34,278 nt of DNA. It comes from Candidatus Gastranaerophilales bacterium (lineage in GTDB: Bacteria; Cyanobacteriota; Vampirovibrionia; Gastranaerophilales; Gastranaerophilaceae). The translations under genes and the position numbers were made by a program. How positions within the stretch are numbered: the stretch's first letter is position 1; the number at the start of each line of letters is the position of its first letter. This document shows positions 1 to 8,473 of this stretch, in pieces. A model generated the notes under the pieces. That model was given only the letters and a program-made list of their open reading frames with translations. It was not told the DNA's origin and did not search any database. The DNA is taken from the NCBI GenBank assembly GCA_944325825.1, contig CALVBP010000018.1, forward strand, positions 1 to 34,278, written 5' to 3'.

Positions 1-53
1 CTTCTGACCCTCTCCTTGTAAGGGAGACGCTCTACCAACTGAGCTAAACGCCC
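1..53 (-). tRNA. tRNA-Val (anticodon UAC), 3' part cut by window start
   Basis: On the minus strand, 53-47 form the 5' acceptor strand (GGGCGTT). They are followed by TA, a D-stem GCTC/GAGC with loop AGTTGGTA, and an anticodon arm TCTCC-CTTACAA-GGAGA. Loop position places TAC as the anticodon, reading GUA valine codons. The variable region begins at GGGTC; the T-arm and 3' acceptor strand lie outside the window. The upstream region carries duplicated and inverted copies of this gene's 5' half, described separately. Identity is read directly from the cloverleaf; only the 3' end is unverified. Confidence 0.9.
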
Positions 54-362
54 GCACACCATATTTAATTTTCACTTCGTTCAGTTGGTAGAGCGTCAAT
101 ATCTTTACTCGCTCGGCTCTGCCTGCCTGAATCTTTTCCGGTTTGCTTAACCCTGCCGCCTCGCTGGGCAACTGAGCTAAACGCCCGCACACCATATTTA
201 ATTTTCACTTCGCTGCTTGCATTTGGGGCTATGACATAAATCAAAAACTCATTTACCCCCGCCCGTACACCTTGCGGCAAGACTTATATTAACCTAAACA
301 AATTCTATTGTCAAATCTTTGATTTACAAAGTAAGTTATATTGTTAACACACTTTAATCCTG
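54..362. repeat. 309-bp gap with duplicated and inverted tRNA-Val 5' fragments
   Basis: No protein gene is credible here. A 44-bp segment (36-79: tRNA-Val acceptor/D-arm plus leader) recurs exactly at 169-212, offset 133 bp. A 17-bp piece of the D-arm/anticodon edge (26-42) recurs in perfect inverted orientation at 81-97. The 12-bp leader/acceptor edge at 49-60 recurs with one mismatch at 260-271. The sequence between copies (98-168) is GC-richer than its surroundings. The remnant at 169-180 stops inside the D-loop, so it is not a functional tRNA. Positions 272-362 contain a likely minus-strand promoter and otherwise nothing recognisable. Confidence 0.85.
286..314 (-). promoter_or_regulatory. 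Likely promoter reading leftwards to tRNA-Val
   Basis: Read on the minus strand, TTGACA (314-309) is a perfect -35 box, followed by 17 bp and TAATAT (291-286; 4 of 6 matches to the -10 consensus). Transcription would start near 279 and run through the partial tRNA copies into tRNA-Val, giving a leader of about 225 nt. It is inferred from consensus matching only. Confidence 0.5.
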
Positions 363-1437
363 TTAATTTTTCATGCCGGTTTTTAAATACTCTTCAATAA
401 ACCCGTCGAGATTTCCGTCCATTACGGAGTCGACGTTCCCGACCTCGTAACCTGTCCTGTGGTCTTTAACCATTTTATACGGATGGAAAACATAGGAGCG
501 GATTTGAGAACCAAAATTTATATCAACGTTTTCGCCTTTTAGTTCAGCAAGCTTCTTTTCATGCTCTCTTTGTCTGATTTCAAGGAGTTTAGAAGCCAGC
601 ATCTGCATGGCATTTTCTTTGTTTTGAAGCTGCGACCTTTCCTGCTGACACTTAACCACAATCCCTGTAGGTTTGTGCAGAATTCTTACTGCCGTTTCTA
701 CCTTATTAACATTCTGTCCGCCGGCGCCTCCTGAGCGCATTGTATCAATTTCTAAATCCTCAGGCGGAATTGTTATTGTTTTTTCATAATCCGGAATAAT
801 CGGGGAAACCTCGCAGGAAGCAAAGCTTGTCTGACGTTTTCCGTTCGCATTGAAAGGAGAAATTCTGACAAGTCTATGCACGCCCTTTTCTGCCTTAGCG
901 TAACCGTACGCATATTTTCCCGTAATCTTAATTGTAGCAGACTTAATCCCCGCTTCTTCTCCGTCAGAACGGTCAATAAGCTCGACCTTCCACCCTCTTG
1001 ATTCTGCCCAGCGTGTGTACATTCTAAGAAGCATTTCCGCCCAGTCCTGAGCATCTGTTCCGCCCGCTCCGGCATTAATCGTTAAAAAAGCATCCGCTTC
1101 ATCGTATTCTCCCGAAAGCATTTTTTGGATATCATATCTATCGAGTTCTTTTTCAAGTTCACTAAGAGAAGGCTCTGTTTCTTTAATAAGCTCTTCATCT
1201 CCGATTTCATCAGCAGCCTGAGCATCTTCAATTATAGAATCCCATTTTTTAACCTGCTCTAAAGTGTCCTTTATTTCTCTTGATTTCTGTCCCAAGTCCG
1301 TTGCAAGCTTTTGGTCAGCCCAAACTTCAGGGCTCTGGAGCTTGGATTCAAGTTCTTTTAATTTCTTCTCCAGACCGGCAAGGTCAAAGACACTCCTTAT
1401 TTTTATTAACTCTTTGCTTTAGTTCTTCTAAGTTCAT
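363..1437 (-). CDS. prfB: Peptide chain release factor 2, with programmed +1 frameshift
   Basis: RF2 recognises UAA and UGA stop codons and triggers peptide release in the ribosome. The gene is read in two frames. ATG at 1437 opens a 17-codon leader ending CTT TGA C (1389-1383). A +1 shift there continues for about 340 codons to the stop at 363, giving about 357 residues, close to the usual 365. The second frame contains the stop-codon-recognising SPF tripeptide (in [12 protein letters not shown]) and the catalytic GGQ (in [13 protein letters not shown]). A conventional ATG at 1295 would lose about 47 residues and is not the real start. The start codon overlaps the tmk stop as ATGA (1434-1437), so translation is probably coupled. 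RF2 controls its own level through the in-frame UGA. Confidence 0.95.
1383..1398 (-). promoter_or_regulatory. prfB programmed +1 frameshift site
   Basis: On the minus strand the order is AAGGAG (1398-1393), TGT, CTT (1389-1387), TGA (1386-1384), C. This matches the classical RF2 recoding site: an internal Shine-Dalgarno-like element three bases before a slippery CUU, then UGA C. When RF2 is scarce the ribosome pauses at UGA and slips forward one base. The downstream +1 frame begins Asp-Leu-Ala-Gly and is continuous with the RF2 body. Confidence 0.95.
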
Positions 1438-2027
1438 TTTCCTATTAACTCAACTACTTTTTTATGAATATTCTCTATTGTATCAGAAGAATTGATTACT
1501 TTAACCCTTCCTGGTTCTTTTTTTGCTATTTCTAAAAAACCCGCACGTACTCTTTTGAAGAACTCAACTCCTGCTGATTCCATCCTATCTTTATTCTTGC
1601 CCACACGAGCTTGGGAAGTTTCTATATCCACATCAAAAACGATTGTTAAATCCGGTTTGAGTCCGCCGGTTGCAAGAGCATTGAGCTTTTTAATTTCTTC
1701 TATATCAAGTCCCCTTCCGTAACCCTGATATGCGACAGTAGAATCAGTATGTCTGTCACAGAGAACAATTGTACCTTCTTGCAGGGCCGGTTTTATAATA
1801 CAATCAACATGCTGTGCTCTATCCGCCAGAAATAAAAATGATTCACATCTTGAGGAGACTTCACCGTTATAGTTAAGAAGAATTTCTCTTATTTTTTCAC
1901 CCAATCCTTTAGAACCCGGCTCTCTGGTTAAAAGAGTTTTGTATCCTTTTGAGCGCAGGTATTCGTCAATCAGTTTTATTTGGGTAGTTTTACCGCAGCC
2001 ATCTGCCCCTTCAAATGTTATAAACAT
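1434..2027 (-). CDS. tmk: Thymidylate kinase
   Basis: Phosphorylates dTMP to dTDP with ATP, an essential step in dTTP synthesis in the cytoplasm. At 197 aa the length is typical. The P-loop GADGCGKT lies at residues 7-14. The DR-x motif appears as LCDRHTDST, where His replaces the more usual Tyr, followed by YQGYGRGLD, the family's substrate-loop region. The ATG at 2027 is preceded by a strong GGGAGG ribosome-binding site. It overlaps prfB by 4 bp (ATGA) and follows the DUF3137 gene by 40 bp, so it is probably part of a lemA-DUF3137-tmk-prfB transcription unit. Confidence 0.93.
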   Translation of the reverse strand: MFITFEGADGCGKTTQIKLIDEYLRSKGYKTLLTREPGSKGLGEKIREILLNYNGEVSSRCESFLFLADRAQHVDCIIKPALQEGTIVLCDRHTDSTVAYQGYGRGLDIEEIKKLNALATGGLKPDLTIVFDVDIETSQARVGKNKDRMESAGVEFFKRVRAGFLEIAKKEPGRVKVINSSDTIENIHKKVVELIGK

Positions 2028-2067
2028 AAATTCCTCCCTTTTTTATTCTATTAAATAGAAAGAAAGT

Positions 2068-3009
2068 TTACAACCCTATTTTCTGGTCCAATTTAAAGTA
2101 ATCAATCAGCTTTATTATAGAAACAATTTCTTCATACATCTGAAAAAATTGCCCGGAATCCTCTAGCGGTTTAACAAGAGAACAAATTGAGAACAGGTCT
2201 TTAGAAGTTGATATTGCTATAAGCAGCCACCTGTCATAAAATGCACAACTGATATCATTAGCTTTGAACGCTGTTTGCATTTTATTAAGCCTTTCCATAA
2301 AAGAGGTTGTAATTAAATATCTGGCTTCAACTTCATTATTTGTAAAGACATCAAACTTCTTTTCAAATACAACATCTTCCAGTGTTGTATGCTCAAGATA
2401 CGAAGCCGGTGAACCGTGAAAAATACTGTCCGGTCTTATAATCGTATGTCCGTCAAAATCCTTATTCATGTCAAGTTTTATAATTACACCGTCAAAAACA
2501 GTAGTACGATTTTTCCCATGTCCTTTTGTATAACGTCCTTCAGCTATTTCTATAGAAACATCTTTAAAAGAGCCTTCAAAAATATCATCGTACTTTGACT
2601 TATCAAAATCAGGTATTAAACATGAATCTTGAACAAAATCTTCACTATAGAAGATGTCCTGTGACCATTCCAAATCTCCAAAACATCTGCACACAACCGG
2701 CATAATTGAAGGTTTGACGCCATCCTCAAAAGACTTTTTTATAGTTTGCCATAAAAGCCAACCAAGTCCGAAAAAAGCTACAATATATTGAACCATATCT
2801 AATTTTTGTTCATAATCTAAATGCGGATTATTAAATAATACAAATATTGTATAAAACCCCGGGATAGAGCATATAATAACTAAAATAACCGCAAAAACGA
2901 GCAAGGATTTTCGTTTTAATTCGTGTCTTTTGAGAGCCGGAACTATTATTTTTCGATAATTCTCAAAAAATTCCGTGCGCATTTGCTGATAAGATTTAGC
3001 CTCTGTCAT
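2068..3009 (-). CDS. DUF3137-type membrane protein
   Basis: A 313-aa protein resembling the DUF3137 family, which is often encoded next to LemA, as it is here (18 bp from the lemA stop). Two hydrophobic segments are visible, at about residues 33-58 and 70-88. They are followed by a long soluble part with a basic turn (KGHGKNRT) and many acidic and aromatic residues. The likely topology is two membrane helices with a large cytoplasmic domain. The function of the family is unknown. The ribosome-binding site before the ATG at 3009 is weak (GGA), so translation may be coupled to lemA. The family call rests on context plus overall look. Confidence 0.7.
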   Translation of the reverse strand: MTEAKSYQQMRTEFFENYRKIIVPALKRHELKRKSLLVFAVILVIICSIPGFYTIFVLFNNPHLDYEQKLDMVQYIVAFFGLGWLLWQTIKKSFEDGVKPSIMPVVCRCFGDLEWSQDIFYSEDFVQDSCLIPDFDKSKYDDIFEGSFKDVSIEIAEGRYTKGHGKNRTTVFDGVIIKLDMNKDFDGHTIIRPDSIFHGSPASYLEHTTLEDVVFEKKFDVFTNNEVEARYLITTSFMERLNKMQTAFKANDISCAFYDRWLLIAISTSKDLFSICSLVKPLEDSGQFFQMYEEIVSIIKLIDYFKLDQKIGL

Positions 3010-3027
3010 TTGTTATTCCAAAGTAAT

Positions 3028-3600
3028 TTATTTTAAATATTCAGCAGCATTAACCGGTTTCGTTTCAGCTTCTTCAACCTGAAAGAATTCCTGACGTTTG
3101 ACGCCAACCATAGCTGCAACAAGAGAAGAAGGGAAAATTTCCACTGTATTATTGAGTTCAAGGACAGCGGAGTTATAGAATCTTCTTGCTGCTGCAATAT
3201 GTTCTTCAACTTCGTTATATGTTTGCATTGCTGTCATCATAGTCTGATCGGATTTTAACTGAGGATAGTTTTCAACTGCTACCATAATCTGACCCATTGC
3301 ACTTTTAATCTGATTATCAAGATCAAGTTTCTTACCGATGCTGTTCATATCATTAGGAAGAGCCATAGCTTGTGTTCTTAATTCTGTAACTTTTTCCATC
3401 AAGCCTCTTTCATGCTCCATAAATTTTCCTGCAAGAGTCAATATATTAGGAATGAGGTCATATCTTTTCTTTAATTGGACACTTATACTTGAAAAAGCTT
3501 CCTGAACTTTATTCTTTTTCTTAATAACACCTACATAAATACTGTAAAAACCAAGAGCAATTACAACAACTGCTATAAGAATAATTAAATTAGTATCCAT
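3028..3600 (-). CDS. lemA: LemA family protein
   Basis: A 190-aa protein with an N-terminal membrane anchor (about residues 4-26) followed by a helical domain typical of LemA: NKVQEAFSSISVQLKKRYDL, then NILTLAGKFMEHE and later YNSAVLELNNT with a Pro-Ser pair. LemA proteins are inserted N-out with an alpha-helical body; their biochemical role is not established. The gene lies between a lytic transglycosylase upstream and a DUF3137 gene downstream, on the same strand. The region before the ATG at 3600 contains GAGAGGGG, a good ribosome-binding site. Confidence 0.93.
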   Translation of the reverse strand: MDTNLIILIAVVVIALGFYSIYVGVIKKKNKVQEAFSSISVQLKKRYDLIPNILTLAGKFMEHERGLMEKVTELRTQAMALPNDMNSIGKKLDLDNQIKSAMGQIMVAVENYPQLKSDQTMMTAMQTYNEVEEHIAAARRFYNSAVLELNNTVEIFPSSLVAAMVGVKRQEFFQVEEAETKPVNAAEYLK

Positions 3601-3665
3601 TAAAAACCCCTCTCTTATTTAAAATCATAATATATTATAAATTTTTCAATGAAAGGAAAAATCAA

Positions 3666-5636
3666 CTACAAAGAGTATATGTTTCCGTAAACCCAGTATG
3701 AGCGCAAAACTTTTTTCACATAATTTTTTGTTTCAGGATAAGGAATTTGTTCTACAAACTCATCTGTATCATTATATATAAGTTTTGAAAACCATCCTGT
3801 TACCGAACCAATACCGCCGTTGTAAGCAGAAATTGCGTACAAATCCTTGTTTCCCAGAACTTTTTTTAAGCTTTCATAATAAATACTTCCGGCTTTTATA
3901 TTATTTTCCGGATTAAAGATATCCCCGTGAAGTTTATTATTTTGAACTATTTCCGCAAAAGTCGCCGGCATAAGCTGCATCAAACCGCCGGCACCAGTTG
4001 AACTTCTTGCAAAAGGATTAAAGTGACTTTCTTCTTTTATAATCGCTTGAAGAATTATAGGATTGTTATTTCCTTTAAACTTATCCGCCGTTTCATAATA
4101 ATGCAGCGGATATATAAGCCGCCAGCGCAAATCATCAAACTGAGGTTTTACGGTTAGTTCTTCCATTGCGTTTCTTGCAAGTATTGCAGATATTGTATAA
4201 TCTCCTTTTTGATAAGCTATCCAGCTTTGAATAAACTTATCCTGTTTACATAATTCTGCAACCAAATCGTAATCTTTCAAAAGAGCAAGTTTTATTACCA
4301 GATTTCTTTCAAGAGATTTTTTATACGGAAATACAACCGGCTTTGAATTCATATCAAAGAACGGAAGTGCGCCATCATCTTTGTATAAATTATAGTTTGC
4401 TCTATATGCATAATAAGTATCGGGATATTTAGCTATAACCTGTTTATAGTAATTATTTGCACTTTCGTAATGCTTAAGCTTATTGGCAATTCTGCCCATA
4501 TAATAGGTTACTGCCGGACTTGATTTTATATTAGGGAATTTTTTTAAATGCAGGAATCCAAGTCTTTGTGCATCTTGATATTTTTTATGCAGGTATTTTG
4601 AGATAAAAATATTATATAAAGCTTCACCCGAAAACTGCCCGTTGGAGTATTTTTCGTAAAGAGTTCTATAACAAGCTTCTTTAACATTATCAGGAGCGAC
4701 CTCACTACAATTCAAATAAGAAATGTAATCAGCTCCGGTTGAATTGTAGTTCTTATTTATAAGAGAAGTTATACCTTCTTTTCTGGTTGGGAAAATTGTA
4801 ATATAGTTATCTATAACTTCAATAACATCTTCCTGGGCGGAACCTGCGGCATGATTTTTTAGCCCCAGCTCTGTATAATACTTAGCTTTATCTTTATTTC
4901 CAAGGCGATATTCATTTTTTGCAAAATCAGTCCAGCTTTCTGAAAGAGTAGTTTTATTTAAATAAGCTTTTGTTTTTTCATATTCTCCGTTGGCATAGTA
5001 TGATTTTGCAATCATCAAGTTATCATAGTTGGTTAATTTAGGGTTAAGTTTTTCAATTTCTTGAATTGAATTTATAGAAAAACGTCCGTCCGGTGATTTT
5101 GAAATATAGTTTTTAAAATTCATAATTGCATTATTTTTTGCTTTTTCTTGACGTTTTTCATTTTCGGGAAGATTTTTTAATTCAATAAGTCCGAGATAAT
5201 ATTCAGAAGCAATGGCATAATCGCTTGTAGGATGTTTTTTTATAATATGTTTAAAGTGTTTTCTTGCTCTTTTATCTCCTATATCAAGCATAAGGTTAGC
5301 CATATTATACTCACTAATCGGAACTATGCTTGACTTAGAATTTGAGCGTACAATTCTTTTATATTTTTTTATTGCGAGTTCCTTTTTGCCCATATTTGTG
5401 GCACATCTTGCCTGCCGGAAAAGAGCTGAAGATTTCAAGCTTGAGCCGGATGGAACTTTGCCGAACTTTTGATACGCAGTTTCGTAATCCGCATCCTTAT
5501 AATTTTCCAGCGCCGCAGTATAAGCCTTTATTCCTCTGCTTTCAGAAGACACATGGTTGTACGTAAAATATCCGATACACAAAATAACAAGAGCAATTAC
5601 TATATATAAATCATACTTTTTTCTTCTTCTTCTCAT
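3666..5636 (-). CDS. Membrane-anchored lytic transglycosylase with TPR-like repeats
   Basis: Predicted to cleave the MurNAc-GlcNAc bond of peptidoglycan, releasing 1,6-anhydro-muropeptides, outside the cytoplasmic membrane. The 656-aa protein starts with a basic stretch (MRRRRKK) and one membrane helix (about 10-27). A long helical solenoid (about 30-500) contains TPR-like units with recurring Ala/Tyr spacing (for example YEKTKAYLNK, ALYNIFISKYL). A C-terminal SLT domain follows, with the catalytic Glu536 in IIKEESHFNPFA, then GLMQLMPAT and YNGG motifs. This arrangement is that of Slt70-type enzymes. It is upstream of lemA on the same strand (65-bp gap). It may be regulated separately, since 152 bp separate it from the next upstream gene. 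Confidence 0.92.
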   Translation of the reverse strand: MRRRRKKYDLYIVIALVILCIGYFTYNHVSSESRGIKAYTAALENYKDADYETAYQKFGKVPSGSSLKSSALFRQARCATNMGKKELAIKKYKRIVRSNSKSSIVPISEYNMANLMLDIGDKRARKHFKHIIKKHPTSDYAIASEYYLGLIELKNLPENEKRQEKAKNNAIMNFKNYISKSPDGRFSINSIQEIEKLNPKLTNYDNLMIAKSYYANGEYEKTKAYLNKTTLSESWTDFAKNEYRLGNKDKAKYYTELGLKNHAAGSAQEDVIEVIDNYITIFPTRKEGITSLINKNYNSTGADYISYLNCSEVAPDNVKEACYRTLYEKYSNGQFSGEALYNIFISKYLHKKYQDAQRLGFLHLKKFPNIKSSPAVTYYMGRIANKLKHYESANNYYKQVIAKYPDTYYAYRANYNLYKDDGALPFFDMNSKPVVFPYKKSLERNLVIKLALLKDYDLVAELCKQDKFIQSWIAYQKGDYTISAILARNAMEELTVKPQFDDLRWRLIYPLHYYETADKFKGNNNPIILQAIIKEESHFNPFARSSTGAGGLMQLMPATFAEIVQNNKLHGDIFNPENNIKAGSIYYESLKKVLGNKDLYAISAYNGGIGSVTGWFSKLIYNDTDEFVEQIPYPETKNYVKKVLRSYWVYGNIYSL

Positions 5637-5788
5637 TCAAATCTTTTCCAACTTTTGTATCCATCAGGGCATGGCAGACCCTCAACCACTATTTTAATAT
5701 ATTATTATGCAAAAAGAAAATCCTGTAATAAAAAATTACATTCTTTCACCCGAGAAATTTGTTTTAACAGAAAACAAGATTCAAAAAC

Positions 5789-6808
5789 CTAGTTTTGGAA
5801 CTTACTTATATCATGAACTCTTAAAGCAAAATAAGGTTTCTGTTTCTTAACCTCTCTTAAGAAAATAACAAACGTATCGTCAAAATTGAATTCTCTCGGT
5901 ATCATTTCTTCCGGAGAAGGCATAGAACAGGTTGCAATTGACATAGCAGCTTCGCTCTTTAATTCAACGCCTTTATTATTCATATCAAATTTGATTGTTT
6001 CCATTGCTTTATCTATAACAAGGTTTGTTCCTTTTATTCTTTTATTTGTAACTTCATCAAACATTTTTTCTTCGGCAAATTTGATATTAGGTACTTTTAA
6101 TTCATCATTATTCTTAAACTCGGTTATACCTTTAAAATAGCTTTTCTTCTTCCACATATCTTGCCAGATATAGTTAAAAGCTTTATTTGACGGATTTTTG
6201 TAAAGGTAAACTTCGTCATTATTTTTTGTGATAAGTTTTACCGCAAAATCTCTTTCGGAATTATAGAATAAAACTTCAACTCCTTCCGCCAACTCACTGT
6301 TGCCTTTAGAAATTCCGAAGTATTCAGCTTCCTGATTCTGAGCAAAAGGTGCTTTACCTAATTTTTCAAATTCATTTAAGAATTCAAAATCTTTTTTGAG
6401 CATTGCATAAATGAGGAGTTTTTCCTGTTTTGGGTTCCAATCTATCTGGTCCAGAATATCGCTTGTTTCATCAAACTTTTTCTTTATAGCTTTTGCGATT
6501 TGTTTTTTTGTCCTCTTTGTTACTTTTCCGGCCATTTTGTAATAGCAATCTTCAGACAAATCCAGCTCTGTAAATGCCTGTTTGTTAAGCTCCTGAACAG
6601 AAACCGGAGTTCCTTCTCTGAATCTTACCGGCATATGGATAACCTTGTCCATAAAATCATTCCATACAAGCTGGAAGGTTCCGACCCATACCCTGTCTTG
6701 AGCATTGCTCCTGGACTGCATTGTAGGAAGAACTTCAACCCCTGCAGCTAAGACGGATGCTGATGTTAAAATCATTAAAGATAAAAATGTAATAATTAAT
6801 TTTCTCAT
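5789..6808 (-). CDS. Secreted serpin-like protein (tentative)
   Basis: A 339-aa protein with a clear signal peptide (basic MRK, hydrophobic core, cleavage likely after about residue 21-22). The C-terminal third resembles the serpin core in order. VPNIKFAEEK (239-248) looks like the conserved VPKFKIE strand. LVIDKAMETIKFDMNNKG (263-280) matches the ISKAVHKAFIEVNEEG stretch. An Ala-rich hinge-like piece follows (EAAM, 286-289), then about 20 residues where a reactive loop would sit. TFVIFLRE (312-319) resembles the PFLFLIR strand, and the end resembles the FMGRV strand. The N-terminal half is less recognisable and the length is slightly short (serpins 350-400 aa). Three residues appear inserted near the hinge, so inhibitory activity is uncertain. 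Divergent from the 6864 gene. Confidence 0.5.
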   Translation of the reverse strand: MRKLIITFLSLMILTSASVLAAGVEVLPTMQSRSNAQDRVWVGTFQLVWNDFMDKVIHMPVRFREGTPVSVQELNKQAFTELDLSEDCYYKMAGKVTKRTKKQIAKAIKKKFDETSDILDQIDWNPKQEKLLIYAMLKKDFEFLNEFEKLGKAPFAQNQEAEYFGISKGNSELAEGVEVLFYNSERDFAVKLITKNNDEVYLYKNPSNKAFNYIWQDMWKKKSYFKGITEFKNNDELKVPNIKFAEEKMFDEVTNKRIKGTNLVIDKAMETIKFDMNNKGVELKSEAAMSIATCSMPSPEEMIPREFNFDDTFVIFLREVKKQKPYFALRVHDISKFQN

Positions 6809-6863
6809 AACAAGATTTTAGCAGTAATAGTCTTGAAAAACAAGTTTATGTTAGGATTATTTT

Positions 6864-7970
6864 ATGAGAATAGATTCTTTTAAAATTGAAGACTGGATGA
6901 ATAAATATTGTCCGGAAGCCAAATATGATTTAACAACTACCTGCATAAAACCTTTATGTGTAAATGAACTTTTCTCTTTTGACAGTTCAAAGGAAATATT
7001 TAATACATCTCTGACATACGGGGATATTCAAGGTTCTTTGAGACTCAAAAATGCAATTAAATCACTTTATGAAAATCAAGAATTAGAAAATATTACAATA
7101 ACCCACGGGGCAATCGGTGCTAATCAACTCGTATTTTTAGCGCTCTTGGAAAGAGGCGATGAGGTGGTCTCTGTTCTTCCTGCCTACCAACAGCATTATT
7201 CAATCCCGGAATCTATCGGAGCTGAGGTTAAAAAATTATTTCTAAAAGAAGAACATAACTGGCTTCCTGATTTAAACGAATTAGAAAAAGTTATTACAAG
7301 GAAAACAAAACTGCTCACTTTCACTAACCCCAATAATCCTACGGGCTCTGTTATTCCGGATAGTATGCTTGAAAAGATTGTTGAAATAGCAGAAGAAAAT
7401 AATGTTTGGATACTCTCAGATGAGGTTTATAGAGGTCTGAATCTGTACGGGAATCCTTATTCAAAGTCAATAGCGGATATTTATGAAAAAGGAATTTCTG
7501 TCGGAAGCATGTCCAAGACATACTCTCTTCCCGGATTAAGGGTCGGATGGATAGCCGCAAGAGAAGACTTAATTCAGGAAATTATTAAACACAGGGAATA
7601 CAACACGATTAGCGTAAGTATTCTTGATGATTATTTTTCTGCTATAGCTTTAGAAAACAGGGATAGAATCGCAGCAAGAAATTTTGAAATAATGAACGAG
7701 GGAGTAAATATACTTAAAGAGTGGCTGGCTTCCGAGCCAAATATACACTGCGTTTTACCCAAAGGCGGAACAACAGTTCTTTTAAAATACAAAAAAACTA
7801 TTCCTTCTAAGGTTTTATGCCGTGAACTTTTACATAAAACCGGCACAGCTTTCCTGCCGGGAGAAACTTTTGAAATGGAAGGATATATAAGAGCCGGTTT
7901 CTGTACCGGAAAAGAAACGCTAACTGCCGGATTGACCAGTTTGTCTGAATATTTAAAAACTAGTGTTTAA
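6864..7970 (+). CDS. PLP-dependent aminotransferase, class I/II fold
   Basis: A 368-aa fold-type I aminotransferase that would transfer an amino group to or from an amino acid in the cytoplasm; the substrate cannot be read from sequence. Visible motifs are TNPNNPTG (154-161, cofactor-contacting Asn), SDEVYRGL (185-192, Asp186 to the pyridine N), SMSKTYSLPGLRVGW (215-229) with Schiff-base Lys218, and carboxylate-binding Arg226 followed later by RAGFCTG. The start ATG has AGGA seven bases upstream. The stop overlaps the convergent gene's stop region by 11 bp. Nothing nearby points to a pathway; capreomycidine-synthase-like or aspartate-type activities are both possible. Confidence 0.85.
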   Translation: MRIDSFKIEDWMNKYCPEAKYDLTTTCIKPLCVNELFSFDSSKEIFNTSLTYGDIQGSLRLKNAIKSLYENQELENITITHGAIGANQLVFLALLERGDEVVSVLPAYQQHYSIPESIGAEVKKLFLKEEHNWLPDLNELEKVITRKTKLLTFTNPNNPTGSVIPDSMLEKIVEIAEENNVWILSDEVYRGLNLYGNPYSKSIADIYEKGISVGSMSKTYSLPGLRVGWIAAREDLIQEIIKHREYNTISVSILDDYFSAIALENRDRIAARNFEIMNEGVNILKEWLASEPNIHCVLPKGGTTVLLKYKKTIPSKVLCRELLHKTGTAFLPGETFEMEGYIRAGFCTGKETLTAGLTSLSEYLKTSV

Positions 7971-8454
7971 TAGTATGAGAAAGCTGATAAATAAGCCTTT
8001 TTACAGGATTTTTCGGATAAATAGCCTTCCCAAGAATTCTGTTCATTTTCCATTTACTAAATTTGTTTTTATTAAGATATTTTTTTAAACCATTCTCTTT
8101 CAAGTAGTTTTCGATGCTTTTATACGGCTCCTTCTGTGTTTCTTGGATTAATTTTTGTGACATATATGCATCATACTCACTTTCGGTAAACGGTAAAGTA
8201 TGAACTCTGACGGAAGTATCACTGTATGTGGAAATTCCTCCTGTTTCAGCCCAATCTGACTCAAAATGAGAACTGTTTTCACGTACAATTCTATCTACCT
8301 GTTCTTTAGGCTCGTCTTTAAAAGGGAAGTAATGTTTTACAATAATAGTGTTGGACACAACATCTCCCGCATAAGCGGAAGTCTCCGGTTTCCCCCATAG
8401 CCCTTTAAAGTTTTGTTGTAATTGATTTGTTTGATTGATAGGGAATACTTTCAT
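7960..8454 (-). CDS. Unknown protein, paralogue A of a tandem pair
   Basis: A 164-aa protein of unrecognised family, clearly homologous to the gene just upstream (8474-8926). Shared landmarks are an N-terminal NFKGLWG (15-21), HYFPFKD, an Asn-Ser step after a Val-rich helix, ETGG, and HTLPFTESEYDAY. The C-terminus is Lys-rich (KKYLNKNKFSKWKMNR). There is no signal peptide or membrane segment. A strong AAAGGAG precedes the ATG at 8454, and 19 bp separate it from its paralogue, so the two are likely co-transcribed. Its 3' end overlaps the convergent aminotransferase by 11 bp. Function unknown. Confidence 0.8.
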   Translation of the reverse strand: MKVFPINQTNQLQQNFKGLWGKPETSAYAGDVVSNTIIVKHYFPFKDEPKEQVDRIVRENSSHFESDWAETGGISTYSDTSVRVHTLPFTESEYDAYMSQKLIQETQKEPYKSIENYLKENGLKKYLNKNKFSKWKMNRILGKAIYPKNPVKRLIYQLSHTIKH

Positions 8455-8473
8455 AAAAACTCCTTTGGTCGAT

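Noticed and set aside
36..212. 44-bp direct repeat as attL/attR of an integrated element
   Set aside because: The repeats are only 133 bp apart with no integrase between them, and they cover the tRNA 5' half, whereas attachment sites normally use the 3' half.
65..280. 71-residue minus-strand reading frame upstream of tRNA-Val
   Set aside because: It runs through the duplicated and inverted tRNA fragments, has no ribosome-binding site, and its composition is set by the tRNA-derived DNA.
773..1075. 100-residue frame inside prfB
   Set aside because: Shadow of prfB in another frame; the RF2 frame is unambiguous.
5707..5850. 47-residue plus-strand reading frame starting MQKENPVIKNYILS
   Set aside because: Protein-like composition, but no Shine-Dalgarno site, and its last third lies antisense inside the serpin-like gene; too little support.
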